Positions 40,346 through 51,685 of a DNA stretch of 64,000 bases are shown here, one piece after another. Location of the stretch: the NCBI RefSeq assembly GCF_000687145.1, contig NZ_JMFG01000016.1, positions 138-64,137 of the forward strand. The letters are read 5' to 3'. Origin of the DNA: Thermoanaerobaculum aquaticum. GTDB lineage: Bacteria > Acidobacteriota > Thermoanaerobaculia > Thermoanaerobaculales > Thermoanaerobaculaceae. The notes beneath the pieces were generated by a model, which had not been told where the DNA came from, searched no databases, and saw only the letters and a list, made by a program, of their open reading frames with translations. A program made the position numbers and the translations under genes. Position 1 is the first letter of the stretch. Each line of letters starts with the position of its first letter.

Positions 40346-43267
40346 GTGAGCAAGGCGTACTGGCGCAGCTTAAGCGAACTGGAAGATAGCCCGGAGTTTC
40401 GGGAAAAGGTAGCGCAAGAGTTCCCGCTCCTGGCCGAAGCGTTGACCGATCCCCGCACCCGCCGGGATTTCCTGAAGCTGGCGGGGGCTTCTCTGGGCCT
40501 TTTGGGCCTGGCTTCCTGCCGCTGGCCTAAGGAAACCATCCTCCCCTTTGCCGGGCAGCCTGAGGGGCGAATCCCCGGAGTGCCGCAGTACTTTGCCACC
40601 GCCATGTCGCTGTTTGGCAACGCCCTGGGGTTGCTGGTGACCAGCTACGACGGGCGCCCCATCAAGGTGGAAGGCAACCCCCTGCACCCGGAAAGCCTGG
40701 GAGCGACGCATCTGTGGGCGCAGGCTGCGGTGCTGGAGCTGTACGATCCCGACCGCTCCCGGGTGGTGGTGGAAAGGCAGGCGGGGCAGCGGGTGGTTTC
40801 CAGCTGGGAGAACTTCCGGCAAGCTTTGGCTTCCTCGTTGGCCCGGCCACAGGCGCGAGGAGGTCGCGGGTTGTGGGTGCTGGCCGATGGCACGCCCTCG
40901 CCCACCCGGGAGCGTTTGCGCCAGGCGCTTTCCCAGCGTTTCCCTCAGGCCTCCTGGGTGGACTGGGACCCCTTGCTTAACGTGCGGGAAGCCGAAGGTT
41001 TGGCGCTGGCCACGGGGGTGCGGGCGGCCGGCAAGCCCAGGCTGGAAAACGCCGGCGTTATTGCCAGCTTCGGCGCTGACATTCTCCTCCGCCATCCCTC
41101 GGCGGTGGCCAACGCCCGGGGGTTTGCCCAGAGGCGGCGGGAGGGGAAAAACCGCCTTTACGTGGCCGAACCGCTGCCCACGGTCACCGGAGCGGCGGCG
41201 GATTATCGTTTGGCGGCCCGGCCCGAGCGGCTTTTGCCTTTGCTTCTGGCTTTGGCCCGCGAGCTGGCGAGCTCCGGGCTTGCCCTTTCCTTGCCCTTGC
41301 CGGCCGCGGGCGAGCTTGCTCCTGAAGAGAGGGAGTTTGTAAGCCGGCTGGCCCGAGACTTGCGGCAGGCCGGCAGGGAAGCTCTGGTGTTAGCTGGGGA
41401 AAGCCTTCCTGCGGCGGCCCACGCTATGGTGTTTGCCTTGAACCGTGCCCTGGGGGCCGAAGGGCACACGGTGCTTTACTTTTCAGCCCCGCCGGTGCAG
41501 GGGAGTCTTGCCCAGTTGCAACAGGCTCTGGAAGCCGGGGAGGTGGAGCTTTTGCTCATCCTCGGCGGCAATCCCGTAGTTACCGCACCCCACGTGCCCT
41601 GGTCTTCGCTTTTTTCCAGGGCCGAAGTGGTGCGGCTGGGGCTTTTTGAGGACGAAACCTCGCGCCTCTCTCGCTGGCACCTGCCTCAGGCTCACTTTTT
41701 GGAAGCCTGGGGGGACTTGCAAGCCCTCACCGGCGAGTACTCGGTGGTGCAGCCGCTCATTGCCCCTCTGTACGAGGGGAAAACCGCCGAGGAGGTGCTG
41801 GCCCTGGTCCTGGGCTACGACAGCGCAGGCTATCACCTGGTGCGGGAAACCTTTGCAAAGCTTACCGGCGGGGTTTTCCAGGAGGAGCTCTGGCGTCAGA
41901 CCCTCCACGATGGGCTCTGGAAGGGCGAGGGGGCTTCGCCTTTAACCTTGCCGGCCAAAGACGCCCGCTGGGTCAACGAGCTCGGGCACGCTCCTGCCGG
42001 CGATGGTCTTACCGCCTGCCTCACCTGCGACACCAAGGTGCTGGACGGGCGGTTTGCCAACAACCCCTGGCTGCAGGAGCTTCCCGAGCCCTTGACCAAG
42101 CTCACCTGGGGGAACGCTGCGCTTCTGGCTCCAAAAACGGCGTCCCAGCTGGGGGTGCGACACGGCGAGCTGGTGCGGGTCACGGCTTCCGGCAAGGAGG
42201 TGCTGCTGCCCTGCTTTGTGCTGCCGGGGACCGCGGAAAACACCGTGGGTCTGGTGGCCGGGTACGGCCGGAAGGCCGCCGGGCGGGTGGCGGACAACGT
42301 GGGGGTGGATGTGCTCCCGCTCTTTGCTGGAAGCTGGACCACCTCGGTGCGCCTGGAACCCACCGGCAAGCGCGGGGACCTGGCCTCCACCCAGGACCAG
42401 CAGGCCATTGACCGTATTGGCCTGGAAGCGCTGGGCCATCGGGTGGGAGAGCTCGTCCGGGAGGTGTCGGCTTCGTCACTGGCTGCAGGCTTGGAACCGG
42501 TGGCCAAGGGGGAGGAGCTTCGTCCGCCCATGCCCTGGAAGGAGCGAGGGTTTACCGGCGAGTACCAGTGGGGGATGGTGGTGGATTTGGCCTCCTGCAT
42601 TGGCTGCGGCGCCTGCGTGGTGGCGTGCCAGGCGGAAAACAACATCCCGGTGGTGGGCAAAAAGCAGGTGCAAAAGGGTCGGCAAATGCACTGGATCCGG
42701 GTGGACCGCTACTTTGCCGGCAAACCCGAAAACCCCAAGTTTGCCTTTCAGCCCATGCTTTGCCAGCACTGTGAAAACGCCCCCTGCGAGCAGGTGTGCC
42801 CGGTGGCGGCCACCGTGCACAGCGAGGAAGGGCTCAACGAAATGGTTTACAACCGCTGTGTGGGCACCCGTTACTGCTCCAATAACTGCCCCTACAAGGT
42901 GCGCCGCTTTAACTTCTTCAACTACTTCAAGGACGTGACCCCCACCCGCAAGATGCAGTTCAACCCCGAGGTAACTGTGCGCGGGCGAGGGGTCATGGAA
43001 AAGTGCACCTTTTGCATTCAGCGCATTGAAAAAGCCAAGATTGCCGCGCACAACGAGCACCGGCCCCTCAAGGACGGCGATGTGGTGCCCGCGTGCGCGC
43101 AGGTTTGCCCCACGCAGGCCATCGTTTTCGGCAACTTGAACGACAGCTCAAGCCGCGTGGCCAAGCTCTTCCAGGACCCCCGGGCCTACGGTGTTCTGAC
43201 CGAGCTGAATACCCGGCCCCGGGTGCTTTACCTGGCCAAGGTTACTAACTCCGAGGAGGCGAGCTGA
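40346..43267 (+). CDS. actB: Alternative complex III subunit ActB (molybdopterin-like and Fe-S protein)
   Basis: A 973-residue fusion: a Tat motif (RRDFLKLAG, residues 39-47) with a lipobox-like LASC (C58), a molybdopterin-oxidoreductase-like domain that in ActB has no cofactor (about 80-690), and a four-cluster ferredoxin domain from C751 ([39 protein letters not shown]...CAQVC). It is the large periplasmic electron-transfer subunit. GTG 40346 follows GGAGG. The stop shares a base with the actC start. Confidence 0.94.
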   Translation: MSKAYWRSLSELEDSPEFREKVAQEFPLLAEALTDPRTRRDFLKLAGASLGLLGLASCRWPKETILPFAGQPEGRIPGVPQYFATAMSLFGNALGLLVTSYDGRPIKVEGNPLHPESLGATHLWAQAAVLELYDPDRSRVVVERQAGQRVVSSWENFRQALASSLARPQARGGRGLWVLADGTPSPTRERLRQALSQRFPQASWVDWDPLLNVREAEGLALATGVRAAGKPRLENAGVIASFGADILLRHPSAVANARGFAQRRREGKNRLYVAEPLPTVTGAAADYRLAARPERLLPLLLALARELASSGLALSLPLPAAGELAPEEREFVSRLARDLRQAGREALVLAGESLPAAAHAMVFALNRALGAEGHTVLYFSAPPVQGSLAQLQQALEAGEVELLLILGGNPVVTAPHVPWSSLFSRAEVVRLGLFEDETSRLSRWHLPQAHFLEAWGDLQALTGEYSVVQPLIAPLYEGKTAEEVLALVLGYDSAGYHLVRETFAKLTGGVFQEELWRQTLHDGLWKGEGASPLTLPAKDARWVNELGHAPAGDGLTACLTCDTKVLDGRFANNPWLQELPEPLTKLTWGNAALLAPKTASQLGVRHGELVRVTASGKEVLLPCFVLPGTAENTVGLVAGYGRKAAGRVADNVGVDVLPLFAGSWTTSVRLEPTGKRGDLASTQDQQAIDRIGLEALGHRVGELVREVSASSLAAGLEPVAKGEELRPPMPWKERGFTGEYQWGMVVDLASCIGCGACVVACQAENNIPVVGKKQVQKGRQMHWIRVDRYFAGKPENPKFAFQPMLCQHCENAPCEQVCPVAATVHSEEGLNEMVYNRCVGTRYCSNNCPYKVRRFNFFNYFKDVTPTRKMQFNPEVTVRGRGVMEKCTFCIQRIEKAKIAAHNEHRPLKDGDVVPACAQVCPTQAIVFGNLNDSSSRVAKLFQDPRAYGVLTELNTRPRVLYLAKVTNSEEAS

Positions 43268-44739
43268 TGTCGCAGCCGGCCATTTGGGACAACTCCCACG
43301 ACCAACCGGGCCAGCGGGCCCCTTTGGTGCTGGGGGACGATAGCTTCGCGGCCATCACCGAACGGGTGGCAAGCATTGCCGAACGGCCTAAACCGCCGCG
43401 GTGGTGGACCGTCACCTTTTCCATTTCGCTAGCCCTCACCGTGGTGCTTTTGGCCATGCTTGCCTACCTCTTCACGGTGGGCGTGGGGGTTTGGGGCTTG
43501 AACGTCCCGGTGGCCTGGGGCTTTGACATCACCAACTTTGTGTTTTGGGTGGGTATTGGCCACGCCGGGACGCTCATTTCGGCGATTCTCTTTCTTTTCC
43601 GGCAAAAGTGGCGGACATCCATTAACCGCTTTGCCGAAGGCATGACGATTTTTGCGGTGATTTGCGCTGGGATTTTTCCAGCCATTCACACCGGTCGTCC
43701 CTGGTTTGATTACTGGCTTTTCCCGTACCCCAACCAGATGCAAATGTGGCCGAACTTCCGCTCGCCGTTGATGTGGGACGTTTTTGCGGTGAGCACCTAC
43801 TTCACGGTTTCGCTGATGTTTTGGTACGTGGGCATGATTCCCGACCTGGCCACCTTGCGGGATCGCGCCAAGACCAAGCTGCGGCAAATTGTTTACGGGG
43901 TCCTAGCGCTGGGCTGGCGGGGTTCAGCGCGGCACTGGCATCGCTACGAGAGGGTTTACCTGCTTTTGGCAGCCCTGGCTACGCCGCTGGTGCTCTCCGT
44001 GCACTCGGTGGTGAGCTTTGACTTTGCCGTTTCGCAGCTGCCCGGCTGGCACGCCACGATTTTCCCACCTTACTTCGTGGCCGGCGCCATCTTTTCGGGC
44101 TTTGCCATGGTGCTTACGCTGCTCATCCCCATCCGCAAGGCCTTCCATTTGGAAGAGCTGGTGACCACCCGTCATCTGGACAACATGGCCAAGATCCTGC
44201 TGGCCACCAGCCTTATGGTGGGCTACGCGTACGGCATTGAGTTTTTCACCGCCTGGTATTCGGGAAACCACTTTGAGGCCTTTACCTTTTACAACCGCGC
44301 CCTGGGACCTTACGCCTGGGCTTACTGGATCATGGTGTTCTGCAACGTGGTGGTTCCGCAGATCTTTTGGTTTAAGAAGGCGCGGACCACGCCGTGGATT
44401 TTGCTGGTGGGCTCGCTTCTGGTGAACGTGGGCATGTGGTTTGAGCGCTTTGTGATCGTGGTGACCACGCTATCCCGGGACTTCCTGCCGGGGAACTGGG
44501 GGATTTACAAGCCCACCTGGGTGGAGCTGTTGACGCTTGCCGGTAGCTTCGGGCTTTTCCTCACGTTGTTCCTGCTGTTCCTGCGGTTCTTGCCCATGGT
44601 GGCCATGGCCGAGGTGAAAAGCGTGGTGCCGCGGGCGGGGCTGGAGCGGGGACCGCACCGCGGGCACGGGCAGTACTGGGGCGAAATCCCGCACCAGCAC
44701 GAGGAAATCTTGGGAGGGGAAAACCATGACCGGCGGTGA
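43267..44739 (+). CDS. actC: Alternative complex III subunit ActC (NrfD-like quinol-binding)
   Basis: A 490-residue integral membrane protein with ten predicted helices, of the NrfD/PsrC type. ActC carries the quinol site of the complex. Conserved family stretches include [18 protein letters not shown] near residue 95 and [25 protein letters not shown] near 245. It is paired with ActF, a related ten-helix subunit. ATG 43267 overlaps the actB stop by one base. Confidence 0.94.
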   Translation: MSQPAIWDNSHDQPGQRAPLVLGDDSFAAITERVASIAERPKPPRWWTVTFSISLALTVVLLAMLAYLFTVGVGVWGLNVPVAWGFDITNFVFWVGIGHAGTLISAILFLFRQKWRTSINRFAEGMTIFAVICAGIFPAIHTGRPWFDYWLFPYPNQMQMWPNFRSPLMWDVFAVSTYFTVSLMFWYVGMIPDLATLRDRAKTKLRQIVYGVLALGWRGSARHWHRYERVYLLLAALATPLVLSVHSVVSFDFAVSQLPGWHATIFPPYFVAGAIFSGFAMVLTLLIPIRKAFHLEELVTTRHLDNMAKILLATSLMVGYAYGIEFFTAWYSGNHFEAFTFYNRALGPYAWAYWIMVFCNVVVPQIFWFKKARTTPWILLVGSLLVNVGMWFERFVIVVTTLSRDFLPGNWGIYKPTWVELLTLAGSFGLFLTLFLLFLRFLPMVAMAEVKSVVPRAGLERGPHRGHGQYWGEIPHQHEEILGGENHDRR

Positions 44740-45289
44740 GTTGCGGGTGGTTTCCGAGCCCAAGCTGTGGGGCCTGGCGGCGGAGTTTTCCACCGTGGAG
44801 GCCTTTCTGTCGGCGGTGGAGGCGTGCCGTAAGGCCGGCTACACCCACTTCGATGCCCACGCCCCCATCCCCGTCCATGGGTTGGACGAGGCCATGGAAA
44901 TTAAGCCCAGTCGGCTGCCCAAGCTGGTGTTTCTCGGTGGGCTTTCCGGTTGCGCCCTGGGCCTGGCTTTGCAGTGGTGGACCAACGCCGTGGACTACCC
45001 GTTTCGCATTTCCGGAAAGCCGCTCTTTGCTTTGCCCCCGGCCATTCCGGTGGTCTTTGAGCTTACCGTGCTGCTTTCTGCTGTCACCGCCGTGATCGGG
45101 CTTTTGGTGGCCAACCGGCAACCGGAGTTTTACCACCCGCTCTTTGAGCTTCCCGCCTTTGCCAAGGGCAGCGACGACCGCTTTTTCGTGGTGGTGGAAG
45201 CCCGCGATCCCCGCTTTGACCCCCGGGGTACGAGGGAGTTCCTCCAGGGGCTGGGGGCGGAGGCGGTACACCCGGTGGAGGTGAGCTGA
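44726..45289 (+). CDS. actD: Alternative complex III subunit ActD (DUF3341)
   Basis: A 187-residue subunit with two membrane helices (about 70-90 and 115-135) between short soluble ends. The start ([20 protein letters not shown]) and [17 protein letters not shown] match DUF3341, the ActD family. It is a structural subunit of alternative complex III. It overlaps actC by 14 bp and touches actE. Confidence 0.9.
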   Translation: MTGGELRVVSEPKLWGLAAEFSTVEAFLSAVEACRKAGYTHFDAHAPIPVHGLDEAMEIKPSRLPKLVFLGGLSGCALGLALQWWTNAVDYPFRISGKPLFALPPAIPVVFELTVLLSAVTAVIGLLVANRQPEFYHPLFELPAFAKGSDDRFFVVVEARDPRFDPRGTREFLQGLGAEAVHPVEVS

Positions 45290-45957
45290 TGCCCCGCGCC
45301 CTCAAGTACGCGTTGATCATCCTGGCAACCCTTGCGCTGGTGCCGCTGGCCCTGGTGGTGCGGGCCCGGGTCACCACCTCCACCTCTCCCCGTGTGCACT
45401 TGATCTTCGACATGGACAACCAGCCCAAGTTCAAAGCCCAGGCGGCAAACCCCATCTTTGCCGACGGGCGGGCCATGCGGCTGCCGGTCCCTGGAACGGT
45501 TCCCCGGGGAAGCCTTCTGCCTCCGGAAGTGGCCACCGGCCGTAAGGGCAACCAGTGGCTGGAGGTCATCCCGGTGCCGGTGACCCGCTCGCTTTTGCTG
45601 CGGGGGCAGGAGCGCTACAACATCTTCTGCTCACCGTGCCATGGGTATTCCGGCTACGGGGATGGCGTGGTGAACCGCCGGGCGGAGCGGCTGGAAGAGG
45701 GGACCTGGACACCGGTGGCTTCCTTCCATACCGAAACCGCCAGGTCCCGGCCGGTGGGCTACATCTTCAACGCCATTACCAACGGCGTGCGAACGATGCC
45801 GCCTTACGGTGCGCAAATTCCCGTGGAAGACCGGTGGGCCATCGTGGCCTACGTGAAGGCCCTCCAGCGATCGCAGTTTGCCACGCTGGCGGACGTCCCA
45901 CCGGAGGTAAGGCCACAGCTGGAAGCGAGGATTACGGGTCATGACGGCAATCGTTGA
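45289..45957 (+). CDS. actE: Alternative complex III subunit ActE (monoheme cytochrome c)
   Basis: A 222-residue cytochrome c with an N-terminal anchor (residues about 7-22). The heme site is C114-x2-C117-H118 (CSPCHGYSGYGDG); TMPPYGAQI near residue 165 supplies the axial methionine. ActE is thought to hand electrons from the complex to the oxidase. ATG 45289 shares its first base with the actD stop, and the gene overlaps actF by 17 bp. Confidence 0.93.
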   Translation: MPRALKYALIILATLALVPLALVVRARVTTSTSPRVHLIFDMDNQPKFKAQAANPIFADGRAMRLPVPGTVPRGSLLPPEVATGRKGNQWLEVIPVPVTRSLLLRGQERYNIFCSPCHGYSGYGDGVVNRRAERLEEGTWTPVASFHTETARSRPVGYIFNAITNGVRTMPPYGAQIPVEDRWAIVAYVKALQRSQFATLADVPPEVRPQLEARITGHDGNR

Positions 45958-47143
45958 GCTGATGTTGGACCGCCGCAGTCTGGGCGAGGTGGGAGCCAAG
46001 CTGGCGCGGGCTTCCCTGGGGTTTGGCGGGGTCTGTGTGGCCCTGGCAGCAATTGGGGCTTGGCTCTGGGAGCCCTGGCGGGAGCGCTTTTTCCCCGCCT
46101 ACCTTACGGCTTTTTCCTGGGTTTTGTCGCTGACCTTAGGTGCGCTTTTCTTTGTGATCCTTCAGCACCTGGTGCGGGCGGGGTGGAGCGTGGTGGTTCG
46201 GCGTTTGGCCGAGTTTTTTGCGGCCCAGGGGCCGCTGCTGGTGGTTTTGGCGCTGCCTTTGCTTCTGGGCTTGCACGAGCTTTACCACTGGACTCACCCC
46301 GAAGTCGTAGCGGCGGACCCCGTGCTTTTGGGCAAAAAGCCCTACTTGAACCTTCCGTTTTTCCTGCTGCGTCTGGTTTTTTACTTTGCCTTTTGGAGCT
46401 GGGCTGGCCGCTATTACTATCGGACTTCGGTGCAGCAGGATGAAACCGGCGATGTGGCGCTCACCGAAACCATGCAGAGGCGCGCCGCTCCGGTGATGTT
46501 GCTGTACGCCTTGACCGTCACTTTTGCTGCTTTTGATTTGCTCATGAGCCTGAACCCCCACTGGTACAGCACGATTTTTGGCGTTTACTACTTTTCCGGG
46601 GCAGTGGTGGGTGCTTTTGCGCTGCTGATTTCCGCTGGGGTTTTGTTGCAACGGGCGGGGTATTTGCGGCGCACCGTTACCCGCGAGCACTACCACGACC
46701 TGGGTAAACTGCTCTTCGCTTTTGTGGTGTTCTGGGCCTACATTGCCTTTTCCCAGTTCATGCTCATCTGGTACGGCAACATCCCCGAGGAAACCACCTG
46801 GATCCTCAAGCGCACCGCTGGGGGCTATGGGATCATTGGCTTGATCTTGCTGTTCGGCCATTTCATTGTGCCGTTTGCGGTGCTTCTTCCCAGGTCGGTC
46901 AAGCGAGCTCCCGGAACGTTGTTTTACCCGGCGCTCTGGCTCCTGGTGGTTCATTACCTCGATCTTTACTGGCTGGTGATGCCGGAGTTTGGCAGCGCCA
47001 CCCCGCACCTGGTGGATGTGCTGCTGGCCCTAGGTTTGGGCGGGCTGTGGCTTTCCGGGGCGGCTCGCTTGAGCAGTCGCCACGCCCTGGCCCCGCAAAA
47101 GGATCCACGTCTGGTGGAGTCCTTAACCTTTGAAAACGCGTGA
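45941..47143 (+). CDS. actF: Alternative complex III subunit ActF (membrane)
   Basis: A 400-residue integral membrane protein with about ten helices, the second NrfD-related subunit of alternative complex III. Features include NPHWYSTIFGVYYFSGAVVGAF near residue 205 and QFMLIWYGNIPEETTW near 270. ATG 45941 lies inside the end of actE. It is followed by a small unknown membrane gene and the SCO/oxidase genes. Confidence 0.92.
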   Translation: MTAIVELMLDRRSLGEVGAKLARASLGFGGVCVALAAIGAWLWEPWRERFFPAYLTAFSWVLSLTLGALFFVILQHLVRAGWSVVVRRLAEFFAAQGPLLVVLALPLLLGLHELYHWTHPEVVAADPVLLGKKPYLNLPFFLLRLVFYFAFWSWAGRYYYRTSVQQDETGDVALTETMQRRAAPVMLLYALTVTFAAFDLLMSLNPHWYSTIFGVYYFSGAVVGAFALLISAGVLLQRAGYLRRTVTREHYHDLGKLLFAFVVFWAYIAFSQFMLIWYGNIPEETTWILKRTAGGYGIIGLILLFGHFIVPFAVLLPRSVKRAPGTLFYPALWLLVVHYLDLYWLVMPEFGSATPHLVDVLLALGLGGLWLSGAARLSSRHALAPQKDPRLVESLTFENA

Positions 47144-47150
47144 GGTGTCC

Positions 47151-47438
47151 ATGGAATCCTACGAGCCGAAAAGCGGTTTAGTAGCAATGGTGGGGGTGGT
47201 GAGCGCGGTATTCTTGGTAGCCGTCATCATCCTCCTCCAGGCCCTTTACTACCGCGCAGCGGCCAAGGAAGACCTGACCAAGGCGGTGATGGTTCGCCCG
47301 GAAGCCAAAGCGGTGTTTGCGGAGCAGATGGGGCAGCTGGAAGGCTACCGCGTCGTGGATCCCCAAAAGGGCGTCGTCACCATCCCCATTAGCCGCGCCA
47401 TGGAGCTGGTGGTGGCGGAGCAGGGAGGGCGGCCATGA
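47151..47438 (+). CDS. Small membrane protein between actF and SCO
   Basis: A 95-residue protein: one membrane helix (about 13-33, LVAMVGVVSAVFLVAVIILL) and a soluble part of about 60 residues (EQMGQLEGYRVVDPQKGVVTIPI...). The last part resembles small subunits found between alternative complex III and oxidase genes, which carry a similar IPI-x-A motif. It may be an accessory subunit of the supercomplex. ATG 47151 was chosen; an upstream in-frame TTG overlaps actF. It overlaps the SCO start by ATGA. Confidence 0.7.
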   Translation: MESYEPKSGLVAMVGVVSAVFLVAVIILLQALYYRAAAKEDLTKAVMVRPEAKAVFAEQMGQLEGYRVVDPQKGVVTIPISRAMELVVAEQGGRP

Positions 47439-48229
47439 GGGTTTCGGTTTTGGCGGTTTTGACGTTGGCGCTGGCGGTCCCGGCGGGGGCCCAGCGGGCC
47501 GAACCTCTGCCCAAGGAGTTAGAAGGCGTGGGCATTGAGGAACGGCCGGGGGCGCAGGTGCCTCTTGATGCGGTTTTCCTGGACGAGGACGGCAGGGAAG
47601 TCAGGCTGGGCGAGCTCTTGAACGGAAAACCGACGATTCTGACCTTGGTTTACTACCGTTGCCCCATGCTCTGCGGTTTGGTGCTGCAGGGGGTTCTGGA
47701 GGGGCTGAAGGGGCTTCCGGCCACGGTGGGGGATGAGTTCAACGTGGTGACCATTTCCATAGACCCCCTGGAAACCCCAACTTTGGCCAAGCTGAAAAAG
47801 CAAACGTATCTCGCGGAATACGGGCGTTCCGGGGCAGCCGCTGGCTGGCATTTTCTCACCGGAAAGCAGGAGCAAATTCAGCGGGTGACCAACAGCGTGG
47901 GCTTCTTTTATAAGTGGAACGAGGAGCGGCAGGAATACGCTCACGGCGCCGGCATTTTCGTCCTCACCCCCCAAGGCAAGGTCGCGCGCACGCTTTACGG
48001 GGTCCTTTACGAGCCGAGAACCTTGAAGCTGGCGCTTTCCGAGGCCAGGGAGGGGAAAAGCTCCCTGGGCGAAAAGATCATCCTTTACTGCTTCCATTAC
48101 GACGCTAACGAGGGGCGTTACGTGATGGCCGCCTCCCGCATCATGAGGGCGGGCGGGGCGCTTACGGCATTGACCCTGGGAGGGTGGCTTTTGGTTTCCT
48201 GGCGGCGGTCGCGGCGGGAGGCATCGTGA
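47435..48229 (+). CDS. SCO1/SenC-family copper chaperone
   Basis: A 264-residue exported thioredoxin-fold protein that delivers copper to the CuA centre of oxidase subunit II. The signal peptide ends near AGAQ (residue 20). The copper ligands are CPMLC (near 76-80) and the His in YAHGAGIFVL. An additional C-terminal membrane helix (about 238-256) anchors it, which is unusual for the family but common in this operon type. The start overlaps the preceding gene by ATGA; the stop overlaps ctaC by one base. Confidence 0.92.
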   Translation: MRVSVLAVLTLALAVPAGAQRAEPLPKELEGVGIEERPGAQVPLDAVFLDEDGREVRLGELLNGKPTILTLVYYRCPMLCGLVLQGVLEGLKGLPATVGDEFNVVTISIDPLETPTLAKLKKQTYLAEYGRSGAAAGWHFLTGKQEQIQRVTNSVGFFYKWNEERQEYAHGAGIFVLTPQGKVARTLYGVLYEPRTLKLALSEAREGKSSLGEKIILYCFHYDANEGRYVMAASRIMRAGGALTALTLGGWLLVSWRRSRREAS

Positions 48230-49239
48230 TGGTGGGGCTTTTGCTTACGGAAAACGGGGTCATGCTGCCGCCCCAGGCGTCCTCAGTGGCGCCGGCGGTG
48301 GACTCTCTCTTTAAGTTCATCTTCTGGATTTCCGCCTTTTTCTTCCTGCTAATTGTGGGGCTGATGCTGGCCTTTGTCATCCGCTTTCGCAAACGCCCAG
48401 GTCATCAAAAGGCGGCGCATCCCCCTACCCACAACACGCTTTTAGAGCTCACCTGGAGCGGTATCCCCCTGATTTTGGTGATGATTATGGGGGTGTGGGG
48501 CTTTAAGGTCTTTTTGGACATCAATACGCCCCCGGCCAACGCCTACGAGGTGCAGGTCACCGGACAAAAGTGGAAGTGGCTTTTTACCTATCCCAACGGC
48601 TACGTGGATGAGGTCTTGCACGTGCCTGTGGATCAGCCGGTGCGCCTGGTCATGACCTCCGAAGACGTGATTCATAGCTTTTTTGTGCCGGCCTTTCGCA
48701 TCAAAAGGGACGTGGTTCCCGGTCGCTACACCAAACTTTGGTTTCGCGCCACCAAGACCGGCAAATTCCAGGTTTTTTGCGCGGAGTACTGCGGCACCAG
48801 CCATTCCGACATGCTGACCTTTGTGGAGGTCCATGAGCCGGGAGGCTTTGAGCGCTGGTTGGAGGCGGCTTCCAACCTGCTCAACACCTTGCCGCCGGCG
48901 GAGGCGGGGCGGCGGCTCTATCAATCCAGAGGCTGCTCCCAGTGCCACTCGGTGGATGGCAGCGGGGGCATTGGGCCCACGTTCCAAAAGCTCTTTGGGC
49001 ACGAGGTAGTGCTTAAGGGCGGCGCGCGCACCACGGCGGATGAGAACTACATCCGCGAATCAATTTTGGAGCCCATGGCCAAGATCGTGGCCGGCTTCGA
49101 ACCAGTCATGCCCACCTACAAAGGCAGGCTGAAGGACCAGGAAATCACCGCGCTGGTGGCCTACATTAAGTCCTTGAGCGGTGAGGCGCAGCCTGAAGGT
49201 GGGCAGCAGGGAGGAAACCATGGCAGTACCGGTCGGTAA
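48229..49239 (+). CDS. ctaC: Cytochrome c oxidase subunit II with fused cytochrome c (caa3-type)
   Basis: A 336-residue subunit: two membrane helices (about 30-95), a cupredoxin domain with the CuA ligands C184, C188, H192 and M195 ([13 protein letters not shown]), and a C-terminal cytochrome c domain with heme site C236-x2-C239-H240 (CSQCH) and a MPTYKG axial methionine. The heme domain marks a caa3-type oxidase that can take electrons straight from alternative complex III. ATG 48229 shares a base with the SCO stop; ctaD starts inside its last 20 bp. Confidence 0.94.
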   Translation: MVGLLLTENGVMLPPQASSVAPAVDSLFKFIFWISAFFFLLIVGLMLAFVIRFRKRPGHQKAAHPPTHNTLLELTWSGIPLILVMIMGVWGFKVFLDINTPPANAYEVQVTGQKWKWLFTYPNGYVDEVLHVPVDQPVRLVMTSEDVIHSFFVPAFRIKRDVVPGRYTKLWFRATKTGKFQVFCAEYCGTSHSDMLTFVEVHEPGGFERWLEAASNLLNTLPPAEAGRRLYQSRGCSQCHSVDGSGGIGPTFQKLFGHEVVLKGGARTTADENYIRESILEPMAKIVAGFEPVMPTYKGRLKDQEITALVAYIKSLSGEAQPEGGQQGGNHGSTGR

Positions 49240-50884
49240 CGCGCTTTTCGGCGATAACTACTTATCCCACGCCAAGGGATGGAAGTCGTGGCTTTTTACG
49301 CTGGATCACAAGCGCATTGGGGTGATGTATCTGGTTTCTATCCTGGCCTCTTTTCTTCTGGGCGGGGTTTTTGCGCTTTTGATCCGAATGGAGCTGTGGA
49401 CGCCCCAGCGCACCATCATGGACGCCAACACCTACAACCAGATGTTCACGCTGCACGGGGCCGCCATGATTTTCCTCTTCATTATTCCCGGTATTCCCGC
49501 GGCGTTAGGAAACTTCGTGCTGCCGTTGATGCTTGGCGCCAAAGACGTGGCGTTTCCGCGCTTGAACCTGCTTTCGTACTACCTCTGGGTGGCGGGAGCG
49601 GTGCTGGCTCTGGTTTCCATCGTCACCGGGGCGGTGGACACCGGTTGGACGTTTTACACCCCGTACTCCACCACCACCAACACCTCGGTCATTTCCATGA
49701 CCCTGGGTGCTTTTATCCTGGGTTTTTCCTCGATTTTCACCGGGCTTAACTTCATCGTCAGCATTCACAAACTGCGGCCGCCCACCATGACCTGGTTCAA
49801 GATGCCGCTTTTCCTCTGGGGGCTTTACGGCACCGCCATCATTCAAATCCTCGCCACTCCCGTGCTCGGCATCACGCTTTTGCTGCTCATTGCCGAAAGG
49901 GCTCTGGGCGTGGGGATTTTTGACCCCGCGTTGGGTGGTGATCCCGTGCTCTTCCAGCATTTCTTCTGGTTTTACTCGCACCCTGCGGTGTACATCATGA
50001 TCCTGCCGGCCATGGGGGTCATTTCGGAGCTGGTTTCTACTTTTTCTCATCGCCACATCTTCGGCTACCGCTTTATTGCCATGAGCTCCATTGCCATTGC
50101 GGTGATTTCCTTTTTGGTATGGGGCCACCATATGTTCGTGTCAGGTCAGTCGAACCTGGCCAGCCTCATTTTTTCCATTTTGACCTTTTTGGTGGCCATT
50201 CCTTCGGCGGTGAAGGTGTTTAACTGGGTGGCCACCATGTACAAAGGTGAGGTGGAGCTGGCCACCCCCATGCTTTACGCGTTATCGTTTCTCTTCCTTT
50301 TTGGCATTGGTGGGCTGACCGGGCTGTTCCTGGGGGCTCTGGCCACCGACGTGCATTTGACCGACACGTACTTTGTGGTGGCGCACTTCCATTACACGAT
50401 GTTTGGTGGCACAGCCATCGCCTTTTTTGGTGGCCTGTTTTACTGGTGGCCCAAGATCACTGGCCGGATGTACCGGGAAGCGTGGGCCAAATTAGGGGCT
50501 TTTCTCATCTTCATTGGCTTTAACACCACGTTTTTGGCGCAGTTCATCATGGGTGCTCAAGGCATGCCGCGTCGTTATTACAACTACCTGCCGGAGTTTG
50601 CGCCCTATCACAAGGTTTCCACCATTGGGGCTTTTATCCTGGCCATTGGCTTTGTGATTGCAGCGGGTGTTCTCCTGCATTCTCTCTTTGCCGGTGAACC
50701 GGCCCCGGCGAACCCCTGGGGCGCGGCGACGCTGGAATGGCAAACCACCTCACCGCCTCCCCACGACAACTTCGAGACCCAGCCGATCCCCGGCGATCCC
50801 TACGATGTGGACCGGTGGGTGTTTGACCGCGAAGCAGGCGGGTATGTGTTAGCCCCCAGCGGTGCAGCCGGTGGCAGAGTTTGA
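49220..50884 (+). CDS. ctaD: Cytochrome c oxidase subunit I (type A2)
   Basis: A 554-residue catalytic subunit with twelve helices and the heme a/a3-CuB centre. HHMF and HFHYTMFGG are the usual histidine motifs. In helix VI, where most oxidases have GHPEVY, this protein reads FYSHPAVYI: the D-channel glutamate is absent and a Tyr-Ser pair occurs upstream, the signature of A2-type oxidases such as that of Rhodothermus. GGAGG precedes ATG 49220. It overlaps ctaC by 20 bp. Confidence 0.95.
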   Translation: MAVPVGNALFGDNYLSHAKGWKSWLFTLDHKRIGVMYLVSILASFLLGGVFALLIRMELWTPQRTIMDANTYNQMFTLHGAAMIFLFIIPGIPAALGNFVLPLMLGAKDVAFPRLNLLSYYLWVAGAVLALVSIVTGAVDTGWTFYTPYSTTTNTSVISMTLGAFILGFSSIFTGLNFIVSIHKLRPPTMTWFKMPLFLWGLYGTAIIQILATPVLGITLLLLIAERALGVGIFDPALGGDPVLFQHFFWFYSHPAVYIMILPAMGVISELVSTFSHRHIFGYRFIAMSSIAIAVISFLVWGHHMFVSGQSNLASLIFSILTFLVAIPSAVKVFNWVATMYKGEVELATPMLYALSFLFLFGIGGLTGLFLGALATDVHLTDTYFVVAHFHYTMFGGTAIAFFGGLFYWWPKITGRMYREAWAKLGAFLIFIGFNTTFLAQFIMGAQGMPRRYYNYLPEFAPYHKVSTIGAFILAIGFVIAAGVLLHSLFAGEPAPANPWGAATLEWQTTSPPPHDNFETQPIPGDPYDVDRWVFDREAGGYVLAPSGAAGGRV

Positions 50885-50894
50885 GGAGGTCAAG

Positions 50895-51674
50895 GTGCAC
50901 GGCGCTGAATCCCACGTTGCTCATCACTTCCCCGATGCCAAAGCCCAGGTGGAGGCCGGTAAGCTGGGGATGTGGATTTTCCTGGCCACGGAAATCCTGC
51001 TTTTTGGCGGCCTCTTTTGCGCGTACGCGGTGTACCGGGCCAACCACCCGGAGATTTTCGTGTATGCCCATCACTTTTTGAACAAGATCCTGGGCGGTAT
51101 CAACACCGTGGTGCTGATCTTTTCCAGCTTTACCATGGCCTGGGCGGTAAGGGCGGCCCAGCTTTCCCAGCAGAAAAAGCTCGTGCGTTTGCTGGCGGCG
51201 ACCATTTTCTGCGGCTTCGTTTTCCTGGGCATCAAGTACGTGGAGTACGAGCACAAGTGGAAGGAGGGCTTGCTGTGGGGCAAGCGCTACAAGCCCGCCC
51301 ATGCCGAAGTGAGCAAGCCCAAGGACGTGCCTCCCCCCAAGCCTTTGATTTCGGTGAACCCCGAGGAGCGGAGCACCCTGCCACCACCGGCGGTGCCTCC
51401 CCAGGGCTTAAGCTGGGAGGTTCGGGCAGCTTCGCAGGAAACGGTGGTTCCCCAAAACGTGCAGCTGTTCTTCAGCGTTTACTTCGTGATGACCGGCTTG
51501 CACGGCCTCCACGTGGTGGCGGGGATGGTGGTGCTGTTTTGGATTTTGCTTCGGGCCCGTCGCGGCGAGTTTTCCTCCGCGTACTTTACGCCGGTGGATT
51601 TGGCGGGTCTTTACTGGCACTTGGTGGACTTGATTTGGATTTACCTTTTCCCGCTTTTGTATTTGATTCACTGA
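50895..51674 (+). CDS. ctaE: Cytochrome c oxidase subunit III
   Basis: A subunit III of about 259 residues from GTG 50895, which has AGGAGGT four bases upstream. GTG 50871 or 50862, inside the ctaD end, would add 8-11 residues. The start HHFPDAKAQVEAGKLGMWIFLATE is typical. A long soluble loop of about 70 residues (roughly 140-195, Pro-rich: KDVPPPKPLISV, TLPPPAVPPQG) separates helices 3 and 4. The C-terminal helices (GLHGLHVVAGM, LYWHLVDLIWIYLFPLLYL) are conserved. Confidence 0.92.
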   Translation: MHGAESHVAHHFPDAKAQVEAGKLGMWIFLATEILLFGGLFCAYAVYRANHPEIFVYAHHFLNKILGGINTVVLIFSSFTMAWAVRAAQLSQQKKLVRLLAATIFCGFVFLGIKYVEYEHKWKEGLLWGKRYKPAHAEVSKPKDVPPPKPLISVNPEERSTLPPPAVPPQGLSWEVRAASQETVVPQNVQLFFSVYFVMTGLHGLHVVAGMVVLFWILLRARRGEFSSAYFTPVDLAGLYWHLVDLIWIYLFPLLYLIH

Positions 51675-51685
51675 GGGGAGCGAGC

